Positions 44,675-53,381 are shown, numbered from the stretch's first letter. The stretch: DNA of 64,000 nucleotides from Candidatus Poribacteria bacterium (GCA_003635265.1 PYIZ01000010.1:85087-149086); one strand, 5' to 3'. Notes: a model not told the origin generated them from the letters alone. A program made the numbers and translations.

Positions 44675-45262
44675 ATGGGATTATTTCGCCGCAAATCAAG
44701 AGATGAAAAACCGAAGCGGCACGAATTGTTGGATATTCCACTTGGAAGCATGATTGAGCTCTCCGATGAAATTACGTTTGAAATCAGCGACGCCGCTTCC
44801 CGTACATTTGAGTTGATGGAGCGGAAAAAGTACGAAGGCAGCAGCTTACTGCGCTATATGTATCGTCTTGAAGACGAAGATGAAGTCGTGGTTTTGGGGG
44901 TAGATCGGATCGGCGGCACAAACGAATATGAGATCTCTCGCTGGATCATTGATGGCGAAGAAGAGCTAGCTGAGGATCTTCCTGATGTCATCACGCTCCA
45001 CTATCCCGATCCTGATGACGAAGACGCTGAAATTTCTGTTGAATATGTGCGTCAGGAGATCGTTCCGGCGGAGATGACCGTTGTAAATCTCCTAGAGATG
45101 GAAACATTCGAGGCAGAATTGCACGAATATACCAGCGAAGATGATGAGATGATGTCTGTCGAGCTAGTCGGGAATTGGTTGACCTTTTATGTCGGTGAAT
45201 CAATCTCTTTATCGGATGTCAACATCTACCCCGCTGAGGATGATGAAGAAGAATATATTTAG
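44675..45262 (+). CDS. Acidic hypothetical protein
   Basis: 195 aa, soluble, strongly acidic (repeats of DDE, EDED, DEEEY) after a basic start GLFRRKSRDEKPKRHE. Middle: LLDIPLGSMIELSDEITFE and RYMYRLEDEDEVVVLGVDRIGG, then EYEISRWIIDGEEEL. The beginning and the beta-rich pattern recall DUF4178/DUF2491 (YjfK-like) proteins, which sit beside small membrane proteins, but I cannot confirm this. It follows the Ser/Arg-rich membrane protein and might interact with its basic part; inference. Confidence 0.65.
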   Translation: MGLFRRKSRDEKPKRHELLDIPLGSMIELSDEITFEISDAASRTFELMERKKYEGSSLLRYMYRLEDEDEVVVLGVDRIGGTNEYEISRWIIDGEEELAEDLPDVITLHYPDPDDEDAEISVEYVRQEIVPAEMTVVNLLEMETFEAELHEYTSEDDEMMSVELVGNWLTFYVGESISLSDVNIYPAEDDEEEYI

Positions 45263-45348
45263 CAGCATTAATCTTGCGAAGATCCTGCTAATAAGCATCA
45301 ATTTTCCCCACTGCATAGGCATACTACTGCATGGGAGGTAGCAATATA

Positions 45349-45810
45349 ATGAAATTCAAAAACCTCGGCGCACTGTTCTTGCTCTCACTAGCTTCGATTT
45401 ATTTCATCTGTCCGATACAGTGTGCAGCAATCCAAGAAGCAGGGGAAAACCGCCCCGCTGATAGGGCTTCAAGCCATCATCAGCATCGGATTGTTTCACA
45501 AACGGTTGATGAAACGCACCAATCCACTTGCTGTCGGTCCGAAAACGAACCATCCGCTTCCCAAGAACGCCAAGATGAGGAGGGACATTGTTGCTTCAAC
45601 CAGTGGGAATCGCTTGCAGCCAGTGAACCCCAGCTCGCTTTACAAATACAAAAAGAGATATTCTTATCTGTTGTCCTAATCCCTGCAACCCCTAGAATTT
45701 CTTCTGATTCTGTCTCTTTCACCGTTTATCTTCAACCTCGTCCCAAACCCTATACAAATCTTCCCATCCCGCAGCTTTCTCCTCGGGCACCTCCGTTTTT
45801 TCTCGCCTAA
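45349..45810 (+). CDS. Exported Cys/His-rich protein at head of copper operon
   Basis: 153 aa from ATG 45349, which has GGGAGGT nine bases upstream. A signal peptide (LGALFLLSLASIYFICPIQC) is followed by a His patch SSHHQHR, then STCCRSE and GHCCFNQW, possible soft-metal ligands. The end is proline-rich (PRPKPYTNLPIPQLSPRAPPFF). No family is recognised. Short exported proteins with paired CC motifs often head copper-resistance operons in environmental bacteria, and three copper-type genes follow. Confidence 0.7.
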   Translation: MKFKNLGALFLLSLASIYFICPIQCAAIQEAGENRPADRASSHHQHRIVSQTVDETHQSTCCRSENEPSASQERQDEEGHCCFNQWESLAASEPQLALQIQKEIFLSVVLIPATPRISSDSVSFTVYLQPRPKPYTNLPIPQLSPRAPPFFLA

Positions 45811-45933
45811 TTTTCCTATACACGCTTTACCCAAGTTTGAAATCTATTGATCAGGTGGTCTCTCTATGCACCTATGCTAGAACGCCGCCAACCTATCTTT
45901 TTTTATCTTTCATTCAAAACGGAGGTTATTCTG

Positions 45934-46695
45934 ATGTTATCCAGAGTTTTCAGGCAACAAATTCTACCCATACTTATCACCACTCTACTATCACTGATAG
46001 CTATCGGCTGCGGTAGCAAAACCGTTGATCTCACCACCTCACAAGATCATCCGGCAAATCCCAACGCCCAACAGGGGGCATCTGCCGATCATCACGACAT
46101 GTCAATGGCGCATATGCAAAAAGAGAATATGCCGATGGCAGAGATGCATAAAGCGGATGCCGGTCATAGCATGACCGAACTCTCTCCCGATGGCGCAGAA
46201 GCATTGGGGACGATGCTTGATGCCTATCTGGCTATTGGGGACCAGTTGGCTTCCGATACGATGGACGATGTCAATGCGCAGGCACACGCAATGATTGAAG
46301 CTCTCCATGCCGTCGAGGAGGAAGTCCCTGATGAACTGTGGAATGCTCACGAAACCCACACCAAAACGATTCACAACACCGCACATGAACTCGGCGATAC
46401 CTCGGACATCAAAGCCGCCCGGATCGCCTACGGTTCATTGAGCGATAGCTTCAAGCATTTTGTCGATGCTGTGGGAGTACCTGCAAATTATGGCAAACCT
46501 ATCTACAGCTATGTGTGCGGAATGGCACCCGATGTGCCCAAAGCGGGGATTTGGCTCCAGACCGATGAGTCCGTTCGCAACCCGTATTTCGGGAGTGCGA
46601 TGCTCAGATGTCACAGTGCAAAAACCCAGATGTCCGTCTCAAATGCCGATATGTCCGGTACCAAGGACATGGGTTCTCACAAGCATAGCCACTAA
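45934..46695 (+). CDS. DUF3347 copper-binding lipoprotein
   Basis: 253 aa from ATG 45934, preceded by GGAGG (45921-45925). The lipobox is LLSLIAIGC, so it is anchored to a membrane. Residues about 45-85 are rich in Met and His (HHDMSMAHMQKENMPMAEMH), a copper-binding type. A DUF3347 helical domain follows (LDAYLAIGDQLASDTMDDVN). The end YVCGMAPDVPKAGIWLQTD and NPYFGSAMLRC match the heavy-metal domain found in CusB-type proteins. It lies 21 bases ahead of the TolC-like gene. Confidence 0.82.
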   Translation: MLSRVFRQQILPILITTLLSLIAIGCGSKTVDLTTSQDHPANPNAQQGASADHHDMSMAHMQKENMPMAEMHKADAGHSMTELSPDGAEALGTMLDAYLAIGDQLASDTMDDVNAQAHAMIEALHAVEEEVPDELWNAHETHTKTIHNTAHELGDTSDIKAARIAYGSLSDSFKHFVDAVGVPANYGKPIYSYVCGMAPDVPKAGIWLQTDESVRNPYFGSAMLRCHSAKTQMSVSNADMSGTKDMGSHKHSH

Positions 46696-46716
46696 TACAG
46701 GTCAGGAGTGTGAAAA

Positions 46717-48177
46717 ATGAGGACGAAAATGAGATACGCCGCGTTACTTTTCGCGGCGTTAGCTATCCTATCCGGTTGTGCCGGCGTATCGAAAGAGATG
46801 GCTTTTAGCCAAGTTCAGCAGCAGGTAGATGAACGGATTGGTTACCCTGTCCACTGGAATGCGAACACCGGCTCGGTTGATGCAGCAGCACAAACGACTA
46901 AAGATCTGCTGAACCAACCGCTAGTGGCTGATAACGCCGTACAAATTGCGCTGTTGAATAATCGTCGACTACAAGCAACCTATGAAGATTTAGGTATCGC
47001 ATACGCTGCTGTCGTTGAAGCGGGGACTCCTTCAAACCCCGCTTTTCATGGAGGTGGGACGTTTGGTCTCCCCCAGGATCCTGGGGCAGCGCACGCCGCT
47101 CACGACCACTATGTCTATGAGATCGAGATGGACTTTCTTTCGCTTCTGTTTGGGTCAATGCGAAAGTCAGCTGCAAAATCCGACTTCGAGACGGCACAAC
47201 TCCGCGTGACAGCCGCTGTGATGGATCTAGCAGGACAGACACGCAGGACATTTTATCGCGTTCAGTCCGAACAGCAGATGTTGGAGATGTTCCAGCAGGT
47301 CGTCGCAGCAACCGAAGCGGGGTACAAATTTGCTAGCGAACTCTACGAAGTCGGGAATATCCCGGAGCTAGATCTGCTGCTTCAGCGTACCCTGTATGAA
47401 CAGTCGAAGCTAGCACTTACTGCCGCGGAGGCAACACTTGCCGAAAGCCGTGAACAGCTCAACCGGTTGATGGGAGTGTGGGGGCAGGATACAGCGTGGA
47501 CGGTTGAGGCTCGGTTGCCGGAGATCCCAGAAGAACCTCCGCAAGTTGATAATATTGAGAAGATTGCTATCGAAAACAGTATAGACCTCGCCATCGCCCA
47601 AAGAGAGATTGTGTCGACAGGAAAACAGCTTGGTGTGGCAAAAGCCATGTCGCTAGTGCCACGTCTAGACATTCTTGGAGAACTTGAACAGGAAGCTGGA
47701 GTATGGGCGGCGGGTCCTGCATTTGGATTTGAGATTCCACTGTTTGATCGAAAACAGGGGCAGCGAGCAGCGGCAGCTGCAGAGTTGCGCCGCCGACAGG
47801 AGGAATACTACGCCCTAGCGGTTGAGATTCGTTCGGTGGTTCGTGCGGCGCATCGTCGTTTACTAGCTGCTCGACAGACCGCACTCACTTACCAAAACGA
47901 GATACTTCCACTTCAAGAAAGGATTCTCGACCAGGTCCAGCTCCAGTACAACGCAATGCAGGTAGGTACGCCACGGCTGTTGCTGGCAAAACAACAACAG
48001 ATCGACGCCGGTCGAAGTTACATCCAAGAACTTTACAGCTATCATGTTGCACGCACGGAGTTTGATCAAATTCTTAACGGCAGGCTAGTCTCAGAGGCAC
48101 AGGTCGATACAGCCCTATCGCAAGGGAACGGCACTGGCAAACACCTTGAAAGCGCAGACGCAGCAGGAGGACACTAA
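46717..48177 (+). CDS. TolC family outer-membrane lipoprotein (CusC-like)
   Basis: 486 aa. Lipobox LAALAILSGC at the start, then two helical repeats typical of OEP/TolC: QIALLNNRRLQATYEDLGIAYA-type and AIENSIDLAIAQREIVSTG. Partner of an efflux system by family, but no RND pump or periplasmic adaptor gene is nearby; in such operons with a multicopper oxidase the TolC protein probably releases copper from the periplasm. It ends two bases before the oxidase start. Confidence 0.88.
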   Translation: MRTKMRYAALLFAALAILSGCAGVSKEMAFSQVQQQVDERIGYPVHWNANTGSVDAAAQTTKDLLNQPLVADNAVQIALLNNRRLQATYEDLGIAYAAVVEAGTPSNPAFHGGGTFGLPQDPGAAHAAHDHYVYEIEMDFLSLLFGSMRKSAAKSDFETAQLRVTAAVMDLAGQTRRTFYRVQSEQQMLEMFQQVVAATEAGYKFASELYEVGNIPELDLLLQRTLYEQSKLALTAAEATLAESREQLNRLMGVWGQDTAWTVEARLPEIPEEPPQVDNIEKIAIENSIDLAIAQREIVSTGKQLGVAKAMSLVPRLDILGELEQEAGVWAAGPAFGFEIPLFDRKQGQRAAAAAELRRRQEEYYALAVEIRSVVRAAHRRLLAARQTALTYQNEILPLQERILDQVQLQYNAMQVGTPRLLLAKQQQIDAGRSYIQELYSYHVARTEFDQILNGRLVSEAQVDTALSQGNGTGKHLESADAAGGH

Positions 48178-48178
48178 A

Positions 48179-49501
48179 ATGAACCGAAGAGATATGCTGA
48201 AAACAGGAGCACTGGTCGGCGGTGCTGTCGCTCTGGGAGCGGCTCAAGCCAGCGCGGCAGGATCCCAATGGGAGAATTCTTACTCAGGCGACGTACAACG
48301 ACCGGCGTTAGCACCGGGGTTACCCGGCAAGGAATACACGCCGGTTATCACGCCCAACATTTCTTCTTTACCGTGGAAGATTGTTGACGGCGTTAAAGTT
48401 TTTCACTTGGTCGCTGAGGAGGTCTGGCACACCTTCGCTCACGGTTTGAAAGCGAAGTGTTGGGGGTACAACGGAAAGGTTCACGGTCCCACCATTGAGG
48501 CGGTGGAGGGCGAGCGTATCCGCATCTACGTCACCAATAAACTCCAAGCTCCTACATCTGTCCACTGGCACGGTGTCTTTCTCCCAAACGGGATGGACGG
48601 CGTTGGCGGGCTTACCCAGCGCGCCATCCCGTCGGGGAAGACCTTCAAATACGAGTGGACAGTGCGCCAATCGGGAACCTATATGTACCACTCCCACCAT
48701 GACGAAATGACCCAGATGGCGATGGGGATGATGGGAATGCTCGTTTTCCACCCCAGAAACCCCTCGCCCGATTACAAAGTAGACCGAGATTTCGCTATCA
48801 TGCTAAGTGAGTGGCGGATTGATCCGGGAACATCCACACCGAATCCCAACGAGATGAACGACTTCAACGTCCTGACCATGAACGCGAAGTGCTATCCCGG
48901 AACCGAGCCGTTAGTCGCCAAAATGGGCGATCGGGTGCGGATTCGCTTTGGCAATCTTTCAGCGATGGACCATCATTCGATTCACCTACACGGGCATTAC
49001 TTCAAGATTACTGCAACCAATGGAGGTCGTATCGCAACTTCGGCGCAGCATCCCGGCAGCACGCTCTTTGTCCCTGTTGGTGACACGCAGGATATTGAGT
49101 TTATCGCCAGTGACCCGGGGGATTGGGCGATACATTGCCACATGACTCATCATGTTATGAATCAGATGGGCCATGACTTTCCAAATGTGGTAGGGGTTCA
49201 GAAAGAGGGATTCGATCAGCAAGTGCGTAACCTGTTGCCTGCATATATGATGATGGGAGAGCACGGCATGGGCGAACACGGAATTCACGTTGAAGCCGGA
49301 CATATGCCAGTACCAAAGAACAGCATCCCCATGGTCGGTGCAAGGGGTCCCTTCGACTACATCACAATGGGTGGTATGTTTACCCTCCTAAAGGTCCGAG
49401 AGCAGCTTGCGAGCTATGCCGATCCGGGGTGGTATAAACACCCTCCGGGCACAGTTGCAGATGTTGCTTCAACAGAGGAGCTGCGCCGCGATTTGGGATA
49501 A
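48179..49501 (+). CDS. Multicopper oxidase, Tat-exported
   Basis: 440 aa from ATG 48179 with AGGAGG nine bases upstream. MNRRDMLKTGALVGGAVAL is a twin-arginine signal. All copper sites are present: HWHGVFLPN, YHSHHDEM, HHSIHLHGHYF and WAIHCHMTHHVMNQMG. Near the C-terminus there is a Met/His run (MMMGEHGMGEHGIH). It should oxidise Cu(I) to less toxic Cu(II) in the periplasm, together with the DUF3347 and TolC proteins of the same operon. Confidence 0.92.
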   Translation: MNRRDMLKTGALVGGAVALGAAQASAAGSQWENSYSGDVQRPALAPGLPGKEYTPVITPNISSLPWKIVDGVKVFHLVAEEVWHTFAHGLKAKCWGYNGKVHGPTIEAVEGERIRIYVTNKLQAPTSVHWHGVFLPNGMDGVGGLTQRAIPSGKTFKYEWTVRQSGTYMYHSHHDEMTQMAMGMMGMLVFHPRNPSPDYKVDRDFAIMLSEWRIDPGTSTPNPNEMNDFNVLTMNAKCYPGTEPLVAKMGDRVRIRFGNLSAMDHHSIHLHGHYFKITATNGGRIATSAQHPGSTLFVPVGDTQDIEFIASDPGDWAIHCHMTHHVMNQMGHDFPNVVGVQKEGFDQQVRNLLPAYMMMGEHGMGEHGIHVEAGHMPVPKNSIPMVGARGPFDYITMGGMFTLLKVREQLASYADPGWYKHPPGTVADVASTEELRRDLG

Positions 49502-49517
49502 GTTGGTCCGCTAGTAG

Positions 49518-49537
49518 GTCAAGATTCACATCTCAAC
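49518..49537. repeat. Palindromic intergenic repeat, copy 2
   Basis: It matches 1541-1560 in 17 of 20 bases and is preceded by the same GTAG. It lies 16 bases after the stop of the multicopper oxidase gene. The stem is weakened by two mismatches compared with copy 1. Confidence 0.5.
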
Positions 49538-49555
49538 ATTAGCCGTCAACAAGTT

Positions 49556-49610
49556 GTAGGGAACAACGATCCTCCGGTCTGTGACCGAGAGTCCGAGAGT
49601 TGTTCCCTAC
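49556..49610. repeat. 12-bp perfect inverted repeat
   Basis: GTAGGGAACAAC (49556-49567) and GTTGTTCCCTAC (49599-49610) enclose 31 bases. It may be a terminator-like structure after the copper operon or a small mobile repeat; there is no T-tract. Confidence 0.55.
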
Positions 49611-49684
49611 GATACCGCCCTCTTAATTAGGGATACCCTGTTTTTTTGTGCTTTCGTCTTCGCGTTGAAGTCCCAGTATCGTAG

Positions 49685-49781
49685 GTTGGGTTGAACGCTT
49701 GAAAACACCCCACTATCAAGGACAGTAGGGTTTCCGCCTGCCAACATTATATTTGTACAGGCGGCGAGAGTCAAACCCAAC
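49685..49781. repeat. MITE-like nested inverted repeats
   Basis: Outer arms GTTGGGTTGA (49685-49694) and TCAAACCCAAC (49771-49781) match with one extra base. Inside lies a perfect 7-bp stem CCGCCTG (49734-49740) / CAGGCGG (49758-49764). The roughly 97-bp unit is non-coding and of the size of a miniature inverted-repeat element. Confidence 0.45.
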
Positions 49782-49851
49782 ACTCACAGCCAATAAACCA
49801 TTGAACTAATGAACCAATGAACTAAACTCGCCGCTATCTTTCCTGATTGGC

Positions 49852-49881
49852 TTGACAGTTGTCATCTATGCCAGTTATACT
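49852..49881 (+). promoter_or_regulatory. Sigma70-type promoter for the FMN-binding-like/Rieske genes
   Basis: TTGACA (49852-49857), 18-base spacer, TATACT (49876-49881). The expected start site is about 30 bases upstream of the gene at 49917. Confidence 0.7.
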
Positions 49882-49916
49882 GATACACAAGACTAACTTG
49901 CAAGGGAGAAAAACCG

Positions 49917-50882
49917 ATGAAACCCAAAGCCGTTGTATCTTGCCGAATCGCCCTTTTAAGCGTGTTAATTGCTGTCTCGGCCACTCTCGCTTGGGGGCAG
50001 GAAACAACCCTGCCCAATGAGAAATTGGCTTCCATTTTTCCAAATGCAGCGAACTTCGTTGAAAAGAAAGCAGAACTAACTGCGGAAAAAGTCGATTCTA
50101 TCGAAGCGGAGATTGGAGCAAAGCTGCGTCCCGAAGACCTTAAACCGACATTTTACATCGCTGTCAATGAGAGCAATACGCCAATGGGATTGGCACTGTT
50201 TCTAGCTGTTAGAGGACCTAGCGGCGTAATCAGCGGTGGCGTGGGACTCGATATGACGGGAAAGGTTGTCAAAGTCGCGGTACATAAACACAGGGAAGTC
50301 GCTGGAATTGCCGAGGACGAATTCCTCAAGCAATTTAGTGGCAAAGGGATTGAAGATAAATTCAAAGTCGGTGAAGATGTGAAATCATTTGACGGAGCGC
50401 AAGCAGCCTCCCAAGCCGTTGCACTCCTCCCGCAAAAAACCCTCGCTATCAGTTATGCACTGTTCTTGAAAAGACCAGCGAAGGCGGAAGAAGAAGTCCC
50501 AGAAATGATAGAACCGGAGGATCTGAAAGAGGTCATGGCGATGATGAAGGACGAATATGACCTTATCCAGGCGTATTTCGAAAAGGGGGCAGAATCAAAG
50601 GATAATGATAAGGCAGCGGCAGTGCAGGCAGCAAAACAGCTTGGAAAGTATACCGAATTAATCGACTATTTTGAGCCTCCTAAAAATCCAAACGAAACAG
50701 AAGAATATACCTATTTTCAACAACAGTTCCACAGTGCCATCAATGAATTTGCCCAAAGCCTTGAAGCAGAAGGCATCTCTGAGAAAACCCAAAAACAGTG
50801 GCAGGGAATCATTGATGTGGTCGAGAAAGCACATCTCCGTTTCAGCGTGGAAGAGATTGACCTAGATGAGGACTTAAATTAG
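49917..50882 (+). CDS. Exported FMN-binding-domain-like protein
   Basis: 321 aa. Signal peptide (RIALLSVLIAVSATLAWGQ), then about residues 35-190 with the pattern of the RnfG/NqrC-type FMN-binding domain: LKPTFYIAVNESNTPMGLALFLAVRGPSG-like and GVGLDMTGKVVKVAVHKHREVAGI. The place where the flavin-accepting S/T-G-A-T should be reads DGAQAASQAV, so the covalent FMN threonine seems lost. Residues 200-321 are helical and acidic, with no known domain. The next gene, a Rieske protein, starts 11 bases after the stop, so they form one operon. Probably an electron-transfer or assembly partner; inference. Confidence 0.7.
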   Translation: MKPKAVVSCRIALLSVLIAVSATLAWGQETTLPNEKLASIFPNAANFVEKKAELTAEKVDSIEAEIGAKLRPEDLKPTFYIAVNESNTPMGLALFLAVRGPSGVISGGVGLDMTGKVVKVAVHKHREVAGIAEDEFLKQFSGKGIEDKFKVGEDVKSFDGAQAASQAVALLPQKTLAISYALFLKRPAKAEEEVPEMIEPEDLKEVMAMMKDEYDLIQAYFEKGAESKDNDKAAAVQAAKQLGKYTELIDYFEPPKNPNETEEYTYFQQQFHSAINEFAQSLEAEGISEKTQKQWQGIIDVVEKAHLRFSVEEIDLDEDLN

Positions 50883-50893
50883 GAGGATTGACC

Positions 50894-51376
50894 ATGACCA
50901 ACGTTCCAGAAGACGGCCAGAAACGACGCACATTCTTCAAGGCTTGTATGGCAGCTATCGGGGGTCTAATCGGTCTAGCAATGGGAGTACCACTGATAGG
51001 ATTCGCCATCTCACCCGCTTTCAGGAAAGCATCAACGAAATGGGTAGATCTCGGTATCGTGGATCTGCTCAAGGGAAGCCGCTACAAAAAAATCAACTAC
51101 ACATTTAACGCCAGAGATGGCTGGGTTGAGACAAATAAAAAACGCTCTGTCTATGTGACAGATCAAGGGGACGGAAATTTCGTGGTCTTTTCGCGTGTCT
51201 GCTCCCATCTCGGTTGCCTTGTGCGATGGGATGAGGGGAAAGATCAGTTCCTCTGCCCCTGCCACGGTGCGATCTTCGACAGCGCGGGAAATGTCGTTGC
51301 GGGCCCACCGCCTCGACCGATGGAGAAGCTGGAGGTCAAAGTGGAAAATGGCGTCTTGTATGTCAAGGAGTCCTGA
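50894..51376 (+). CDS. Rieske 2Fe-2S protein (QcrA/PetC-like)
   Basis: 160 aa from ATG 50894, with AGGAGG seven bases upstream. KRRTFFKACMAAIGG is a Tat-type start with one membrane helix (about 18-40). The cluster ligands are C103-x-H105 and C108 in CSHLGC, and C121, C123, H124 in CPCHG, with the two bridging cysteines present. Such proteins carry electrons in bc complexes, but no cytochrome b or c gene is near; the only partner is the FMN-binding-like gene upstream. Confidence 0.9.
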   Translation: MTNVPEDGQKRRTFFKACMAAIGGLIGLAMGVPLIGFAISPAFRKASTKWVDLGIVDLLKGSRYKKINYTFNARDGWVETNKKRSVYVTDQGDGNFVVFSRVCSHLGCLVRWDEGKDQFLCPCHGAIFDSAGNVVAGPPPRPMEKLEVKVENGVLYVKES

Positions 51377-51380
51377 TCCC

Positions 51381-52463
51381 TTAAACATTAAACCGTATCG
51401 TCAATACATCGCCATCAGATACGAGGTAATCCTTCCCTTCAAGTCGTAGTAATCCGCTATCCCTAGCTTCTGTTAAGCCCCCACAATCTTCTAGATCCTT
51501 CCAGTGGATGGTTTCGGCTCGGATAAATCCCTGCGCCATGTCCGTATGAATTGATGCCGCCGCATCAAGCGCGGTCATGCCTTCTTTGAGTGTCCAAGCC
51601 CGCAACTCATCCGAAACCACAGTGAAAAAGGTTATTAGTCCGAGGGTTTGGTACGAAGCATCAATCACCCGCGCAAGGGCGGATTCGTTGAGTCCCATTT
51701 CAGTCCGAAAAAGTTCCGCCTCCCCCGCGTCCAGTAGCGCCAGTTCCATTTCTAATCTTGCCGAAAGCGCGATAATTTCAATTTGGCGTTTGGACACTGC
51801 GAAACTGGCACGTATATCTTCTGCTCTTTCCAATTCATCCTCGCCAATATTGAGAACCAATAACAACGGCTTTTGCGTCAAGAATCCGTAACCGCGTATC
51901 GCTCGCGCATCTTCAGGGGACAGCGGCAGCTCTCGAATGGCGGTGCCTCCCTCCAGTGTGCTCTTACAGCGTTCCAACACTGCACGTTCATGCTCTAACG
52001 CTGGAATTTTCTGTGTCCGAAGTTCCCGATTGAGCCGATCTAATCGGTTGTCAATAATCCCCAAATCCGCAAAGGCAAGCTCAATATCAATGGTTTCGAT
52101 ATCTCGCTTTGGATCCACATACCCGTCAACGTGCGGGACAGCATCATCTTCAAAAACACGCACAATGTGTGCGAGTGCGTCAACCTCGCGGAGTTCAGCG
52201 ATGACTCCCGTTTCCAATCCTTCCAGCGCAATATCCCCCTTGGAGACACCAGCGATATCCACATAATCAATGCTTGTTGGAGTTAGACGTTTAGGCTTGA
52301 ATACCTCCGCCAATGCTGCCAACCGCTCGTCGGGAACTCTTACCGAGCCGACATTCCATCCTTTTTTGGCCGCGTAGGTCCCCGTTTCCGCCTCGGATTG
52401 TGTCAGCGCATTGAACAGAGAGGTTTTTCCAACATAAGGTAGCCCAACAATGCCAATTTTCAT
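51381..52463 (-). CDS. ychF: Redox-regulated/ribosome-binding ATPase YchF (Obg family)
   Basis: 360-aa P-loop protein. G1 is IGIVGLPYVGKTSLFNAL, G3 DYVDIAGVSKG, G4-like LLVLNIGEDE; the C-terminal TGS domain is LITFFTVVSDELRAWTLKEG to MAQGFIRAETI. The P-loop reads GLPYVGKT and not the common GLPNVGKS, and the usual NYPFCT stretch is ETGTYAAKKGW, so it is a divergent YchF. It converges with the Rieske gene (four-base gap). Confidence 0.9.
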   Translation of the reverse strand: MKIGIVGLPYVGKTSLFNALTQSEAETGTYAAKKGWNVGSVRVPDERLAALAEVFKPKRLTPTSIDYVDIAGVSKGDIALEGLETGVIAELREVDALAHIVRVFEDDAVPHVDGYVDPKRDIETIDIELAFADLGIIDNRLDRLNRELRTQKIPALEHERAVLERCKSTLEGGTAIRELPLSPEDARAIRGYGFLTQKPLLLVLNIGEDELERAEDIRASFAVSKRQIEIIALSARLEMELALLDAGEAELFRTEMGLNESALARVIDASYQTLGLITFFTVVSDELRAWTLKEGMTALDAAASIHTDMAQGFIRAETIHWKDLEDCGGLTEARDSGLLRLEGKDYLVSDGDVLTIRFNV

Positions 52464-52528
52464 TTATCAAACCCACTTTCTAGGTGTCCATGGATGATGC
52501 AAACAGGAATTGCGAAGCATAACGAAAG

Positions 52529-52557
52529 TTGACTTGACTTTCAGCCTGATGTACAAT
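52529..52557 (+). promoter_or_regulatory. Sigma70-type promoter for the SDR gene
   Basis: TTGACT (52529-52534), 17-base spacer, TACAAT (52552-52557), about 41 bases upstream of the start of the SDR gene. Confidence 0.65.
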
Positions 52558-52598
52558 TTCTCCGCATTCGACAATTTCAATTAGGACAGGGGGAACAG

Positions 52599-53381
52599 AT
52601 GAGATTTCAAGGAAAATCAATCGTCGTAACCGGTGGAGCTTCAGGTATCGGAAAGGCAACCGCCAAACAGTTCGCCTCCGAAGGCGCAAATGTCGTCATC
52701 GCCGACGTAAATCTTGCTGGTCAAGCCGTTGCGGAGCAAATAGGTCAAGAAACCCAGAAGGATATATCCTTTGTTCAAGCCGATGTTTCAAAAGTGGAAG
52801 ATGCAGACCGCATTATCCAAGAAGCCCTGCACCGACACGGTCAGTTAGACATCCTGCACAATAATGCAGGGATTCTAATTGTCGGCGACGTCATTACAAT
52901 ACCAGAAGCCGATTGGGATCGGTGTATCGACATTAACCTGAAGAGCGTCTACCTCGTCTCCAAATACGCTATCCCCGCAATGCAACGGACGGGCGCTGGG
53001 GTGATCATCAACACGGCTTCCACAGCCGGCATATCCGGTGGCGGTGGTTATTCTGTCTACGGCGCGTCGAAGGCAGCCATTATCCTTCTGACGCAGTGCA
53101 TGGCTCTCGATTTTGCAAAACACAACATTCGCGTCAATGCCGTGTGTCCCGGTCCAACGGCGACACCGATGATTGTTTCCCCTGATGCTGACCGACAAAA
53201 CACACTTGACCGATGGGCAGCAGAGTTACCGATTGGACGTGCGGGTGAACCGGAGGATACTGCTAAAGCTGTCGCTTATCTCGCGTCTGATGATGCGTCG
53301 TTTGTTACGGGAAGTGCTTTCGTCGTTGATGGTGGACGTTTGCTAACGGGTATCGGACAACGTATCGCGGTTGATGTTTAA
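52599..53381 (+). CDS. Short-chain dehydrogenase/reductase
   Basis: Classical SDR, 260 aa, NAD(P)-dependent. Cofactor loop VTGGASGIGKATAKQFASEG, LHNNAGI, catalytic Ser in NTASTAGISGGGG, Tyr and Lys in YSVYGASKAAI, and the end GSAFVVDGGRLLTG. An Asp at the end of beta-2 (VVIADVNLAG) favours NAD. It is single, between ychF and mqnD. Substrate unknown. Confidence 0.9.
   Translation: MRFQGKSIVVTGGASGIGKATAKQFASEGANVVIADVNLAGQAVAEQIGQETQKDISFVQADVSKVEDADRIIQEALHRHGQLDILHNNAGILIVGDVITIPEADWDRCIDINLKSVYLVSKYAIPAMQRTGAGVIINTASTAGISGGGGYSVYGASKAAIILLTQCMALDFAKHNIRVNAVCPGPTATPMIVSPDADRQNTLDRWAAELPIGRAGEPEDTAKAVAYLASDDASFVTGSAFVVDGGRLLTGIGQRIAVDV

Larger units (their letters stand above)
49502..49916. 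other. 415-bp intergenic region rich in inverted repeats
   Basis: It holds the second copy of the small palindromic repeat (49518-49537), a 12-bp inverted repeat (49556-49567 with 49599-49610), a nested repeat element (49685-49781), and at its end the promoter at 49852-49881. No coding frame is seen. Confidence 0.6.
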
